A stretch of DNA of 64,000 bases, taken from NCBI GenBank assembly GCA_958415525.1, contig CATYZE010000003.1:1-64000 (forward strand), read 5' to 3'. This document shows, one piece after another, positions 19,764 to 29,772 of the stretch. Each line of letters starts with the position of its first letter. Within the stretch, counting starts at the first letter, position 1. The DNA comes from an uncultured Collinsella sp. Its GTDB lineage: Bacteria; Actinomycetota; Coriobacteriia; Coriobacteriales; Coriobacteriaceae. The notes under the pieces are model-generated. The model had not been told where the DNA came from. It saw nothing but the letters and a program-made list of their open reading frames with translations, and made no database searches. Position numbers and translations under genes: made by a program.

Positions 19764-20909
19764 CTAAGCGGTGGGGAGTCCCGGCGTGTTGGCCGCCTGC
19801 TGCGGCTTGAGGTGGGCGTTGCGCCAGATGATCTGGATAACGTAGCCGAGCGTGAAGACAAAGGCCACGCCGCTGATGAAGCCGCCTACGAGGGGGATTG
19901 CCGTAAGCACGCCTGCGATTACGCCGCCCACGGCTGCCATGGCGTAGCGGTTCTGACTGTGTCCGACCATGCGCGCGATCGCGCACCCTGCAAAGGCACT
20001 CGACACCAGCGCGATGCCGATGACACCACACATGAGGGCCCCGGCAAGCGGCAGGCCAGCGATTGAGATAATCAGCAGCAGGACGGCGGGGACGATGGCA
20101 ATCGTACCCAGAAGACCGCTCACCCACAGGGGTGTGGGGCACTGGTGGAGCATTCCGGCGGCGCTGGCGGTCGCGCGCGGAAAGACGAGCTCGAGCAGCA
20201 GAGCGACAAAGCAGGTCGAGAGCGCTGCGGCGACGATGCCGCCGATGGCATCGTTAGCGGTGGAAGTATCTTCGTTCTCGGTGCGGTCGATCTTGAGTGC
20301 GCCTACCTCGGCTCCTGCGGCACGCTCGGGGTCCTCGGAGACGTGCGCGTTCACGGTGCCGGTAATACGGGCATTCTTGCCCAAGACGAGCTTATCGGCC
20401 CAAACCTCGACATCGCCCTCGACGGTGCCGTCGATGGTCACCGTATCGCCTGCAAGCGCTGCCGACTTGGCGGAGCCTCGCAGGGCAACCGTCTCGCCCA
20501 TCGCGTAAAAACAGTTGGCGGCGCTGTCGGAATTGAGCACAACGTGCTGACCGGCCACCGTGACGCTGCCATTAACCGTGGTTTTGGCGATATCGATAGT
20601 GCGTGCCGCCAGACGGACGGCGCCGCCCACCGTGCAGTCGCGGATCGAGAGGGTATCGCCCGCGGCGATGATATCGCGGTCGATGGACGCATCGTCCAAG
20701 TTGAGAGCCTGGCCTGCCCAGTACAGGTCACCCTCGACGCCGGACGGATTGGCGTCATTGTCGGTCGCAAGTATGTTTCCTGCGGTGTCCGTGCCGGCGA
20801 ACGACGCCGTGGGAAGTGCGGTGAGCGCCAGCACGATGAGCGCGAATAGGATGGTGATGCGGCCCCACGCTTTATGGCGCTGGGTCGACGGGAATTGATT
20901 GCAGGGCAT
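19764..20909 (-). CDS. Bactofilin-like polymer-forming membrane protein
   Basis: This 381-aa protein has an N-terminal hydrophobic segment, then a region of short beta repeats with alternating V/I (for example GDTVTIDGTVEGDVEVWADKLVLG) typical of the polymer-forming DUF583/bactofilin fold. A C-terminal half with about four hydrophobic helices follows. Bactofilins are usually cytoskeletal; here the signal-like N-terminus suggests that the repeat domain is outside the membrane. The ATG at 20909 has AAGGAT upstream; the frame is open further up without a ribosome site. Confidence 0.75.
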   Translation of the reverse strand: MPCNQFPSTQRHKAWGRITILFALIVLALTALPTASFAGTDTAGNILATDNDANPSGVEGDLYWAGQALNLDDASIDRDIIAAGDTLSIRDCTVGGAVRLAARTIDIAKTTVNGSVTVAGQHVVLNSDSAANCFYAMGETVALRGSAKSAALAGDTVTIDGTVEGDVEVWADKLVLGKNARITGTVNAHVSEDPERAAGAEVGALKIDRTENEDTSTANDAIGGIVAAALSTCFVALLLELVFPRATASAAGMLHQCPTPLWVSGLLGTIAIVPAVLLLIISIAGLPLAGALMCGVIGIALVSSAFAGCAIARMVGHSQNRYAMAAVGGVIAGVLTAIPLVGGFISGVAFVFTLGYVIQIIWRNAHLKPQQAANTPGLPTA

Positions 20910-21015
20910 AGTGAATCCTTCGTCAGATGCTCGACATGCACCTAACAGGGTACCCAACGCGTGGGCGCTCTAAAAGAACCTCTCGGTTGTATTTCGAAGG
21001 ATGAGGCCGCGCAAT

Positions 21016-21705
21016 CTACTTTTTGCGGTGCAAAAAACGTGCGATGTCTTCCTCGGTGGGGCTTTTGATGTCGAAGCGCAGCGACAGCCAGCGCAGTCCC
21101 ATGGTTATCGCAACGCATACGATTAACGCGGTGATGTTGCTGACGACGCCGCTCATGACAAGGCATACATAGCTTGCAGAGCCGGCAATGGCTGCGATGG
21201 CATAGAAGTTGGTGCGCTGGAAAATGCCCGGCACCACGCCCATAAAGCTGTCACGCAGCATGCCGCCGCCCACCGCGGTGAAAAAGCCCATCATGATGCA
21301 CACCGCCGGCGCAAAGCCGTAGACCAGCGCCTTGTCTGCTCCAGTGGCGGCATAGATGCCGACCGAGATGATGTCGAGCAGGGGGATGAGTTTTTCGGGC
21401 TTGTCGACGATTGCCGGGAAAATGTAGATGATGGCTGCCGTGGCAATGGAAAGCGGGAGCGCCATCGGTTGGTTGAGGATGTAGACGTTGCCCACCTGCA
21501 GCGTCATATCGCGCAAAAGACCGCCGCCCAGGCCACAGACCACGGCGAGCGCGACGGCGCCCACCAGGTCGAGCTTGTGCTCGCGCGCAACCAGAACTCC
21601 TGAGATCGATGCCGCGACAACAGCGAACATCTCAAGCCAAAACGGAATAGCGACCATGGCATCCGAGGCATGTGAGGTAACGGTCATAGCGGCGACGATG
21701 GGCAA
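21016..21705 (-). CDS. TRIC-family (UPF0126) membrane protein
   Basis: This 229-aa protein has about seven membrane helices in two related halves. Each half has a glycine-rich signature (GGGLLRD about residue 60, GGGMLRDSF about residue 145). This matches UPF0126 (YicG/TRIC), whose bacterial members are cation channels or glycine transporters; the substrate here cannot be told. The TTG start is supported by AGAAGGA seven bases upstream; an in-frame ATG lies six codons further in. Confidence 0.88.
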   Translation of the reverse strand: MPIVAAMTVTSHASDAMVAIPFWLEMFAVVAASISGVLVAREHKLDLVGAVALAVVCGLGGGLLRDMTLQVGNVYILNQPMALPLSIATAAIIYIFPAIVDKPEKLIPLLDIISVGIYAATGADKALVYGFAPAVCIMMGFFTAVGGGMLRDSFMGVVPGIFQRTNFYAIAAIAGSASYVCLVMSGVVSNITALIVCVAITMGLRWLSLRFDIKSPTEEDIARFLHRKK

Positions 21706-21927
21706 GATAGGGTCCTTCTGATTGCGGGTTTAGATAATGCCCGTACATAGTACATGGTTGACGGGTCTGGCGACCCTATTGCTCGGTAAACGGTCGGGAC
21801 TGGATGCGGGCGTAGGGCCAAACATGTACGTCAGCCTCCAAAGATGTCAAAAATGTCGGTTTTGGAGGGTGATGTACGCGTTTGAGATTTGGGGCTGGGA
21901 TCGACCGCGATGGGGGCGTGGCTGAAT

Positions 21928-22067
21928 AGGAGGGATGTCCAAATTTTGAGCGAAGCTCAAAATTTATCCGGTCGGCTTACGCCGACCGCGCTGCGCTAAA
22001 AACGCGCCACAGGCGCGTTTTCTTTACGCTCCGCGCCCTGGCGGGTTCGAATCCCTCCTCCTCCGCC
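21928..22067 (+). other. Multi-hairpin stretch ending in a tRNA-Ser 3' fragment
   Basis: Three hairpins stand in a row: AAATTTTGAGC/GCTCAAAATTT (21941-21965), GGTCGGC/GCCGACC (21970-21987) and AAAACGCGCC/GGCGCGTTTT (21999-22021). Bases 22043-22067 are identical to the 3' end of the tRNA-Ser(CGA) gene at 22132-22222, but inverted relative to it. A 9-bp pairing (AGGAGGGAT 21928-21936 with 22051-22059) could close the whole into one branched fold. It may be an RNA, an old integration scar, or both. Confidence 0.55.
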
Positions 22068-22093
22068 GTATTTGCTTGTTAGGGACTCAAAAC

Positions 22094-22122
22094 AAAAAAG
22101 CTCCCGTTGTTGGGAGCTTTTT
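22094..22122 (-). terminator. Terminator after tRNA-Ser(CGA)
   Basis: A perfect 11-bp stem AAAAAGCTCCC / GGGAGCTTTTT with a 6-base loop. On the minus strand it ends in a T run. Confidence 0.8.
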
Positions 22123-22131
22123 CAACCAAAA

Positions 22132-22222
22132 TGGCGGAGGAGGAGGGATTCGAACCCTCGTGACCTTATACAGGCCAAACGGTTTTCGAGACCGCCGCAT
22201 TCAACCACTCTGCCACCCCTCC
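22132..22222 (-). tRNA. tRNA-Ser (CGA)
   Basis: A 91-nt class II tRNA with a long variable arm. Acceptor GGAGGGG / CTCCTCC, anticodon loop CTCGAAA (anticodon CGA), encoded CCA. Confidence 0.95.
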
Positions 22223-22237
22223 GCGTGGGGTAAAAAC

Positions 22238-22261
22238 AAAGCAGGCTCAAAGGCCTGCTTT
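22238..22261 (-). terminator. Hairpin between the two tRNA-Ser genes
   Basis: A 9-bp stem (AAAGCAGGC / GCCTGCTTT) with T-rich sequence downstream on the minus strand. It could terminate tRNA-Ser(GGA) or separate the two on one transcript. Confidence 0.6.
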
Positions 22262-22270
22262 GGAATTAAC

Positions 22271-22361
22271 TGGCGGAGAGTCAGGGATTTGAACCCTGGA
22301 GACGCTTTTGACGCCTACACGATTTCCAATCGTGCTCCTTCGGCCACTCGGACAACTCTCC
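22271..22361 (-). tRNA. tRNA-Ser (GGA)
   Basis: A 91-nt class II tRNA with acceptor GGAGAGT / ACTCTCC, anticodon loop TTGGAAA (anticodon GGA), long variable arm and encoded CCA. Confidence 0.95.
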
Positions 22362-22865
22362 GTTAAATGCGAAAGTCAGTATACACGAGGAATCGCAAAG
22401 TGCAAACAGAAAAGTTGGCATTTTTTAAAGCGCTTGACCGCGCTTGGCGTTGCAGTGGGGTTTGAGGTACCAAAAAACGCCTTCCGACCAGCGTGGTTGA
22501 TTAACTCAATTGTTCAAAAGGGGTATTCATAAGTGACTCGGCAATGAATTTAAAAATCTTTGGGTGGTGCTGTGAGCCACTGGTATGTATTTTGCGACCA
22601 CAACCATGCGCCCGCTGACCTGCGACTTAACCCAGTTTGTCCCCGTGGCACCGTATCTTGTCCACAAATCCGTCAAGTTCTTGGTCGGCATTTGGTTAGA
22701 ACGCGCATGAAGTGCTGTGTAAGCATGGGCATATGTGGAGGTCATGAGGTTGTAGCTGCATATTCTTGCAGCCTAGGAGGTTGAAAGATATTATTACCAA
22801 GTCTTTTCCTGCTTCAGGCGCACCTTCACGACCTGAAGCCACATTTGCCCAGAGGAGGTGACAAT
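22362..22865 (+). other. 500-bp non-coding region upstream of rpsF
   Basis: No convincing gene on either strand; the short frames lack ribosome sites and typical codon use. The last 60 bases hold a hairpin GCTTCAGG / CCTGAAGC (22811-22839) with loop CGCACCTTCACGA, placed as an rpsF leader would be. Many bacteria have an S6:S18-binding autoregulatory leader here. The match to that motif is tentative. Confidence 0.45.
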
Positions 22866-23159
22866 ATGAAGGCTTATGAACTGCTGTTCTTTGTTGACCC
22901 GTCGCTCGACCCCGAGACTCGTCTCGCTGTTATGAAGCGTATCGATACCACGATCGCTGAGGGCGCTGGCAAGGTCGACTCCGTTGACGAGTGGGGCAAG
23001 CGCAAGCTCGCCTACGAGATCAACGACCTCACCGATGGTGACTACACCCTCATCAACTTCCACGCAGATCCTACCCAGATCGCCGAGCTTGATCGCGTCC
23101 TGCGCATCACCGACGCTGTGGTCCGCCACATGATCGTCCGTCGCGACGACCAGGAGTAA
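22866..23159 (+). CDS. rpsF: 30S ribosomal protein S6
   Basis: This 97-aa protein binds 16S rRNA in the central domain together with S18. The start MKAYELLFFVDPS and the KLAYEI segment are typical. The ATG at 22866 has a strong GAGGAGGTG upstream. First gene of the conserved rpsF-ssb-rpsR-rplI operon. Confidence 0.97.
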   Translation: MKAYELLFFVDPSLDPETRLAVMKRIDTTIAEGAGKVDSVDEWGKRKLAYEINDLTDGDYTLINFHADPTQIAELDRVLRITDAVVRHMIVRRDDQE

Positions 23160-23207
23160 GACTGTCGTTTTGGACTGGGCTTGTGCCCCAAGAGGAAGTA
23201 GTGAGTT

Positions 23208-23660
23208 ATGAGCATCAATCGAGTGAACATCACCGGTAACCTCACCCGCGATCCCGAGCTGCGCGCCACCGCCGGCGGAACCCAGGTTCTGTCCTTTGGC
23301 GTCGCCGTCAACGATCGTCGCCGTAACGCGCAGACTGGCGAGTGGGAGGACTATCCCAACTTTGTCGACTGCACTATGTTCGGCACCCGCGCCGAGGCCG
23401 TGAGCCGTTTCCTGGCAAAGGGAAACAAGGTCGCGATCGAGGGCAAGCTGCGCTACAGCTCTTGGGAGCGCGACGGCCAGCGCCGGAGCAAGCTTGAGGT
23501 CATCGTCGATGAGATCGAGTTTATGAGCTCCCGTGGTGGCCAGGGTGGCTACGATCAGGGCGGTTACGCCCCCGCAGCTCCCGCGCCCGCAGCACGTCCT
23601 GCCGCACCGGTGGCCACACCTCCCGCGGTCGACGTCTACGATGAGGACATCCCGTTCTAA
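23208..23660 (+). CDS. ssb: Single-stranded DNA-binding protein
   Basis: This 150-aa protein has an N-terminal OB fold (MSINRVNITGNLTRDPELR, then the VNDRRRN and WERDGQRRS segments), a Gly/Pro/Ala-rich linker and the acidic tip DVYDEDIPF that recruits partner proteins. Its place between rpsF and rpsR is standard. Confidence 0.97.
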   Translation: MSINRVNITGNLTRDPELRATAGGTQVLSFGVAVNDRRRNAQTGEWEDYPNFVDCTMFGTRAEAVSRFLAKGNKVAIEGKLRYSSWERDGQRRSKLEVIVDEIEFMSSRGGQGGYDQGGYAPAAPAPAARPAAPVATPPAVDVYDEDIPF

Positions 23661-23731
23661 GGGTGTTCACCTATTTTTGAGTGAGAGGCGGCTTCGGTTC
23701 GCCGAAGTTGCCAAATGAAAGGTATTTTGAC

Positions 23732-23998
23732 ATGGCTAATGATTTTTCTGCACGTCAGCCGCGTCGTAAGTACTGCCAGTTCTGCAAGGAGAACACTGAG
23801 TTCATCGACTATAAGGACACTCAGCTTCTCCGTAAGTACATGACCGACCGTGGCAAGATCAAGCCCCGTCGCGTCACTGGCGCTTGCACGCAGCATCAGC
23901 ATGACATCGCCAACGCCATCAAGCGCGCCCGCGAGATGGCTCTCCTGCCGTACACCGTCCCCGTGGTTTCCTCTCGTGGCAACCGCGACCGCGGCTAA
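23732..23998 (+). CDS. rpsR: 30S ribosomal protein S18
   Basis: This 88-aa protein carries the family core RRKYCQFCKE, DYKDTQLLRKYMTDRGKI and RRVTGACTQHQ. Cys residues at the CQFC site could bind zinc, as in the zinc-type S18 form. The ATG at 23732 follows GAAAGG; an in-frame GTG at 23681 would add an unlikely 17-residue leader. Confidence 0.96.
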   Translation: MANDFSARQPRRKYCQFCKENTEFIDYKDTQLLRKYMTDRGKIKPRRVTGACTQHQHDIANAIKRAREMALLPYTVPVVSSRGNRDRG

Positions 23999-24013
23999 GA
24001 AGGGAGACGCATC

Positions 24014-24553
24014 ATGAAGGTTATTCTTCTCGATGAGATCAAGGGCAAGGGCGGCGAGGGTGACGTCGTAGAGGTCGCTCAGGGTTACGCTGAGAACTTC
24101 CTGTTCCCCAAGAAGCTCGCTGTTGCCGCCACCAAGGGCAACCTCAAGCAGCTTGACGAGCGTCGCAACAACATCGCCAAGCGCGAGGCCGTCCGTCTGG
24201 CTACCGCCAACGAGACCAAGGCTGCCTTCGAGGGCAAGACGGTCACCGTTGACGTCAAGGTCGGCGACGAGGGCATCCTCTTTGGCTCCGTTACCGCCGC
24301 TATGATCGCTGACGCCATCAAGGCTCAGCTCGGTATGGACATCGACCGCAAGCGCGTCGAGCTCGGTAAGCCCATCAAGGTTGCCGGTGCCCACACCGTT
24401 GCCATCTCGCTGTACCGCGAGATCAAGGCCGAGGTTGTCGTTCTCGTCGGCGTTACCGCCGAGGAGCTCGCTGCCGAGGCTGAGGTCGAGGAGGCCGCTG
24501 AGGTCGCCGAGGCCGAGACCGCCGAGGTCGAGACTGAGGCTGCTGCCGAGTAG
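24014..24553 (+). CDS. rplI: 50S ribosomal protein L9
   Basis: This 179-aa protein has the L9 N-terminal domain (KGKGGEGDVVEVAQGYAENFLFPKKLA) and C-terminal domain. It is about 30 residues longer than the usual 148-150 aa because of an added Glu/Ala-rich acidic tail from about residue 150. It closes the rpsF operon. Confidence 0.96.
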   Translation: MKVILLDEIKGKGGEGDVVEVAQGYAENFLFPKKLAVAATKGNLKQLDERRNNIAKREAVRLATANETKAAFEGKTVTVDVKVGDEGILFGSVTAAMIADAIKAQLGMDIDRKRVELGKPIKVAGAHTVAISLYREIKAEVVVLVGVTAEELAAEAEVEEAAEVAEAETAEVETEAAAE

Positions 24554-24585
24554 CATTTGCTGCAACGCAACAATCTTGTTCTAAG

Positions 24586-24624
24586 AAGGGCGCTCTGGGA
24601 AACCAGGGCGCCCTTTTGTTTTTT
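24586..24624 (+). terminator. Terminator after rplI
   Basis: A 13-bp stem (AAGGGCGCTCTGG / CCAGGGCGCCCTT, one mismatch or wobble) with a GAAA loop and a T-rich tail. Confidence 0.88.
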
Positions 24625-24778
24625 TGCGCTGAGTGAGTGTCATGGTGAACGTTGCGTCGAAGTCCTATATACAGGACCGTTCATCCGTTTGGTTCGGTGA
24701 TGATTGGCGGCGCGCGGCGCGTTTTGGGACCGTGGCTGATACTATGGATGCTCGCAAGCGATATGAATGAGGATGCTC

Positions 24779-26170
24779 ATGGCATATGACGATAGGGAGA
24801 CCGGGCTGACGGTTGAGGACCGCGGCTCAAAGTTGGGTCTTCCCCAAAACCAAGATGCAGAGGCCAATGTACTGGCCGCTATGCTGCTATCGCCCGAGGT
24901 GGTCGAAGAGGCCCAGGTCGAGCTGCAGCCCGATGACTTCTACCGGCCCATTCATAAGACCATCTATACCGCGATGGTCGATATGTACAACAGCCGCATT
25001 CCCATCGACTCCATCTCGCTGATCGATTATCTGCGAAGCATCAACAAGCTCGATGCCGTGGGCGGCGAAGCGTATATTTTGGAGTTGATGGGTCAGACCC
25101 TGTCGCTCGTCAACTGGCAGCACCATGCCGCCATCGTTCGCCGCGATTCGATGCTGCGTGAGCTGATCGGCGCCACCAACGAGATCAACGCGCTGGCATA
25201 TAACGCCCCCACCGACACCAAAGAGGTTGTCGAGCTGGCCGAGAGCAAGCTGCTCAAGGTTACGGCGCGCGAGGTCAAGTCGAGCTACAAGACGCTGACC
25301 GAGTTTATGGTCGAGGCCTATAACGAGGCCGAGGAAGTGTGCCAGGCCGGTGGCCAGGCTGCGGGCGTGCCCACGGGCTTCCCGTCGCTCGACCGCATGC
25401 TCATGGGCTTCCGCGAGGGCCAGCTCATCATCATCGGCGCCCGTCCTGCTGTAGGTAAGACGTCGTTCGCTCTGAACCTGGCACTTAACGCTGCCGCTGC
25501 TGGTTATACCGTCGGCTTCTTCTCGCTGGAGATGTCGGGCAAGGAAATTGCCCAGCGTCTGATTTGCGCCTATGCCATGATCTCGATCAGTGATTTCCGC
25601 ATGGGCCGCATTAGCCCCGAGCAGTGGGCCAATATCAACGAGGCCACGCAGACCTTGTCCAAGCTCGATATTCTGATTGACGATACGCCCGGCACCACAG
25701 TGACCGAGATTCGCGCCAAGAGCCGCCGCATGCTCCATAACAAGGAGAAGGCAATCATCATCCTGGACTACCTGCAGCTGGTGAGTCCCCCACCGGGACG
25801 CCGCTCCGAGAGCCGTACCGTCGAGGTTTCGGAGATGTCGCGTGGTCTTAAGATCATGGCCAAGGAGCTCAAGATCCCGCTCATCGCGCTGTCACAGCTC
25901 TCGCGTCAGGTCGAATCCCGTACCGGCAAGCGCCCGCAGCTTTCCGACCTTCGTGAATCGGGCTCCATCGAGCAAGACGCCGATATCGTTATGTTCTTGG
26001 ACCGCTCCGCCGACGAGGCCGAAGCCTCGCGCGACGATCGACCCGACGAGGGCGTTACGCGTATCGTCGTGGCCAAGAACCGTTCGGGCCCGATCGGCGA
26101 CGTCGACCTGATGTTCCTGCCGGCATCTACCAAGTTCTATGAGCTTGATGGGGCACATGCCGAGGAGTAG
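24779..26170 (+). CDS. dnaB: Replicative DNA helicase DnaB
   Basis: The 463-aa hexameric helicase unwinds DNA at the fork. The N-terminal domain (PQNQDAEANVLAAML) is followed by the RecA-like domain with Walker A GARPAVGKTS, Walker B IIILDYLQL and the LSQLSRQVE / SDLRESGSIEQDAD segments. No intein is present. The ATG at 24779 was chosen for ATGAGGA just upstream; ATG codons 6 and 12 bases earlier are possible. The DUF721/DciA-like protein at 2209 is its likely loader. Confidence 0.96.
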   Translation: MAYDDRETGLTVEDRGSKLGLPQNQDAEANVLAAMLLSPEVVEEAQVELQPDDFYRPIHKTIYTAMVDMYNSRIPIDSISLIDYLRSINKLDAVGGEAYILELMGQTLSLVNWQHHAAIVRRDSMLRELIGATNEINALAYNAPTDTKEVVELAESKLLKVTAREVKSSYKTLTEFMVEAYNEAEEVCQAGGQAAGVPTGFPSLDRMLMGFREGQLIIIGARPAVGKTSFALNLALNAAAAGYTVGFFSLEMSGKEIAQRLICAYAMISISDFRMGRISPEQWANINEATQTLSKLDILIDDTPGTTVTEIRAKSRRMLHNKEKAIIILDYLQLVSPPPGRRSESRTVEVSEMSRGLKIMAKELKIPLIALSQLSRQVESRTGKRPQLSDLRESGSIEQDADIVMFLDRSADEAEASRDDRPDEGVTRIVVAKNRSGPIGDVDLMFLPASTKFYELDGAHAEE

Positions 26171-26263
26171 GACAGGCGCCCGTTGCACGGGTATACTGGG
26201 AATGTTTTGTGCTTCTGCGTGCCGGCGTGGCGCGCAGACAGTCCATGAATGTAAGGAGTAAAC

Positions 26264-27550
<1,287 letters not shown>

Positions 27551-27668
27551 TCGGGACTATTTGGTTATTGCGATATACCCCTTTGCAGCCCGGGTGGGCG
27601 GCCGAGGGGTATATTTGCTTGCAAGGGGCTCGCGCGGAGCGGGCCATTCATCCATAGAGGAGGCACCC

Positions 27669-28973
27669 TTGAAGGCGGACACTCAAACCATCGACATCCT
27701 GTTGTTGGGCAGCGGCGGCCGTGAGCATGCTTTGGCAGCCAAGCTCGCAGCATCACCGCGCGCCGGCAAGCTCTACATCGCGCCGGGCAACGGCGGCACC
27801 GCGAGCTGCGGCGAGAACGTTGTTCTCGACGACTGCGATCCTGCGGCCGTGGCGGCGTTTGCGCAGAGCCACGGATGCGGACTCGTGGTAATTGGCCCCG
27901 AGGCTCCGCTCGTGGCGGGCGTGGCCGACGCCGTGCGCGCGGCGGGTATTCCCTGCTTTGGCCCGGGTGCCGAGGGCGCCCAGATGGAGGGCTCCAAGCT
28001 GTTCTCCAAGCAGCTCATGGAGCGTGCGGGCATTCCGACGGCAGCCTACGGCTCGTTTACCGACGAGGCTTCGGCTCTCGCCTACGTACGCGAGCAAGGC
28101 GCCCCGCTGGTCGTCAAGGCCGACGGCCTTGCCGCAGGCAAGGGCGTTATCGTGGCGACCGAACTTGAGCAGGCCGAGGAGGCCGTGCGCGAGTGCTTTG
28201 GCGGCACCTTTGGCGATGCCGGCAACACCGTGGTTATCGAGGAGATGCTCGTTGGTCCCGAGTGCTCGCTGCTGGCCTTTACCGACGGCAAGACCGTGCG
28301 CCCCATGGCCACCTCGCAGGACCACAAGCGCGCGCTTGAGGGCGACCTTGGTCCCAACACCGGCGGCATGGGCGTCTACAGCCCGGTGCCCATCGTGACT
28401 GACGAGGAGCACGCCACCATGGTGAAGGTCATGGAGCAGACCGTGGCCGAGCTCGCTGCCGAGGGTATCGACTACCGCGGCTGCCTGTACGGCGGCTTTA
28501 TGCTCACGCCTGCCGGCCCCAAGGTGCTGGAGTTCAATGCCCGCTTTGGCGACCCCGAGACGCAGGTCGTTCTGCCGCGCCTTAAGAACGACCTGGTCGA
28601 GGTCATGCTGGCCTGCGCCAACTGCGAGCTCGATCAGATTGAACTCGACTGGCGCGACGAGTGGGCCGTGGCCGTTGTCCTGACGAGTGCGGGTTATCCC
28701 GGCAGCTACGAGAAAGGCAAGGTCATTACCGGTATCGCCGATGCCGAGGCCATGGAGAACGTGACCGTCCACCACGCGGGCACTGCCGTGGTGGACGGCC
28801 AGCTCGTGACCAATGGTGGCCGCGTGCTTGCCGTGACCGCGCTGGGCGATACGTTTGAGAACGCCCGCAACCTTGCCTACGAGGCCTGCGAGAAGATTGA
28901 TTTTGAGGGCAAGACCCTGCGTCACGACATCGGCCTGCGCGCGCTGCGCGGCCGCGACGCCTGGGATGCCTAA
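27669..28973 (+). CDS. purD: Phosphoribosylamine-glycine ligase
   Basis: This 434-aa ATP-grasp enzyme makes GAR in purine synthesis. The N-terminal LLLGSGGREHALA, the ATP-grasp segment PLVVKADGLAAGKGV and the metal/ATP site LEFNARFGDPE are visible. The start is inferred to be TTG at 27669, because AGAGGAGG lies five bases upstream and the family start aligns there; the frame is open upstream into the purA end. Confidence 0.95.
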   Translation: MKADTQTIDILLLGSGGREHALAAKLAASPRAGKLYIAPGNGGTASCGENVVLDDCDPAAVAAFAQSHGCGLVVIGPEAPLVAGVADAVRAAGIPCFGPGAEGAQMEGSKLFSKQLMERAGIPTAAYGSFTDEASALAYVREQGAPLVVKADGLAAGKGVIVATELEQAEEAVRECFGGTFGDAGNTVVIEEMLVGPECSLLAFTDGKTVRPMATSQDHKRALEGDLGPNTGGMGVYSPVPIVTDEEHATMVKVMEQTVAELAAEGIDYRGCLYGGFMLTPAGPKVLEFNARFGDPETQVVLPRLKNDLVEVMLACANCELDQIELDWRDEWAVAVVLTSAGYPGSYEKGKVITGIADAEAMENVTVHHAGTAVVDGQLVTNGGRVLAVTALGDTFENARNLAYEACEKIDFEGKTLRHDIGLRALRGRDAWDA

Positions 28974-28994
28974 AATCCGAGAGGAATGAGACGG

Positions 28995-29690
28995 ATGGAC
29001 GAGAAGAACGAAGAGCTCGTGGACGCGCAGATCGTCGAAGAGGACAGCCGCGTGTATGGGCACGCCGAGGGCGAGCCTGGTGGCGAGGTCGCTGACGAGC
29101 CGGCGCTGGTGCTGGGCGATGACGACCCGCACGATGCCGAGCTGCACGAGAAGATTCTTTCGGAGGAGTGCGCCTGGAAGGGCAAGATCCTCGACGTCCA
29201 CCGTCTTGAGGTTGAGCTGCCCAACGGTCGCCGCAGCGCCCGCGATATCGTTCGCCATCCGGGTGCGGCGGCTGTTGTGGCACTGACCGAGAGCGGCAAG
29301 ATCGTACTGGTGCGTCAGTACCGCACCGCCATCGACCGCGTGACGGTCGAGATTCCCGCCGGCAAGCTCGATCCAGGCGAGGACCCGCTCGATTGCGCCA
29401 AGCGCGAGCTGCATGAGGAGACGGGCTTTAGGGCTGGTCGCATTCGCTTTTTGACGTCGATTGTCACGTCCTGTGGTTTTTGCGATGAGATTATCCACAT
29501 CTACTTGGCTACCAAGCTCGAGTTTGATGCGCCCAACCCCGATGATGACGAGTTTGTCAACGTGGACCTGGTGCCGCTGCATGAGCTGATCGACGCCGTA
29601 CTCGACGGCAAGATCGAAGACGCCAAGACCGTCGTGGGCGCCTTGGCCTGCGACAGCATCGCACACCGCCTTGGGGGCACGGAGCTTTAA
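28995..29690 (+). CDS. Nudix hydrolase, probable ADP-ribose pyrophosphatase
   Basis: This 231-aa protein has a full Nudix box, G-x5-E-x7-REL-x-EE-x-GF, beginning at GKLDPGE. Upstream arginine and glutamate residues (VLVRQYR, VEIPAG) fit the ADP-ribose pyrophosphatase type. An acidic N-terminal extension of about 55 residues precedes the domain. The start is ATG at 28995 or 28986; neither has an ideal ribosome site. It follows purD by about 20 bp. Confidence 0.88.
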   Translation: MDEKNEELVDAQIVEEDSRVYGHAEGEPGGEVADEPALVLGDDDPHDAELHEKILSEECAWKGKILDVHRLEVELPNGRRSARDIVRHPGAAAVVALTESGKIVLVRQYRTAIDRVTVEIPAGKLDPGEDPLDCAKRELHEETGFRAGRIRFLTSIVTSCGFCDEIIHIYLATKLEFDAPNPDDDEFVNVDLVPLHELIDAVLDGKIEDAKTVVGALACDSIAHRLGGTEL

Positions 29691-29702
29691 CGAGTGGGGA
29701 TA

Positions 29703-29741
29703 GCCCTGGGACAAGTACTACTGATTGCTTTGTCCCAGGGC
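29703..29741. terminator. 12-bp palindrome after the Nudix gene
   Basis: A perfect stem GCCCTGGGACAA / TTGTCCCAGGGC around a 15-base loop. There is no T run, so termination is uncertain. The arms themselves carry GGGACA. Confidence 0.5.
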
Positions 29742-29772
29742 CTTACGTTGCTGATATTTCTTTGAGGATCAC

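Noticed and set aside
22043..22067. Considered as a complete plus-strand tRNA-Ser
   Set aside because: Only the T arm and acceptor 3' side are present; no D arm or anticodon arm can be folded upstream.
22781..22861. 26-codon TTG frame ending in the rpsF ribosome site
   Set aside because: The AGGAGG upstream touches the TTG with no spacer, so initiation is improbable; probably chance.
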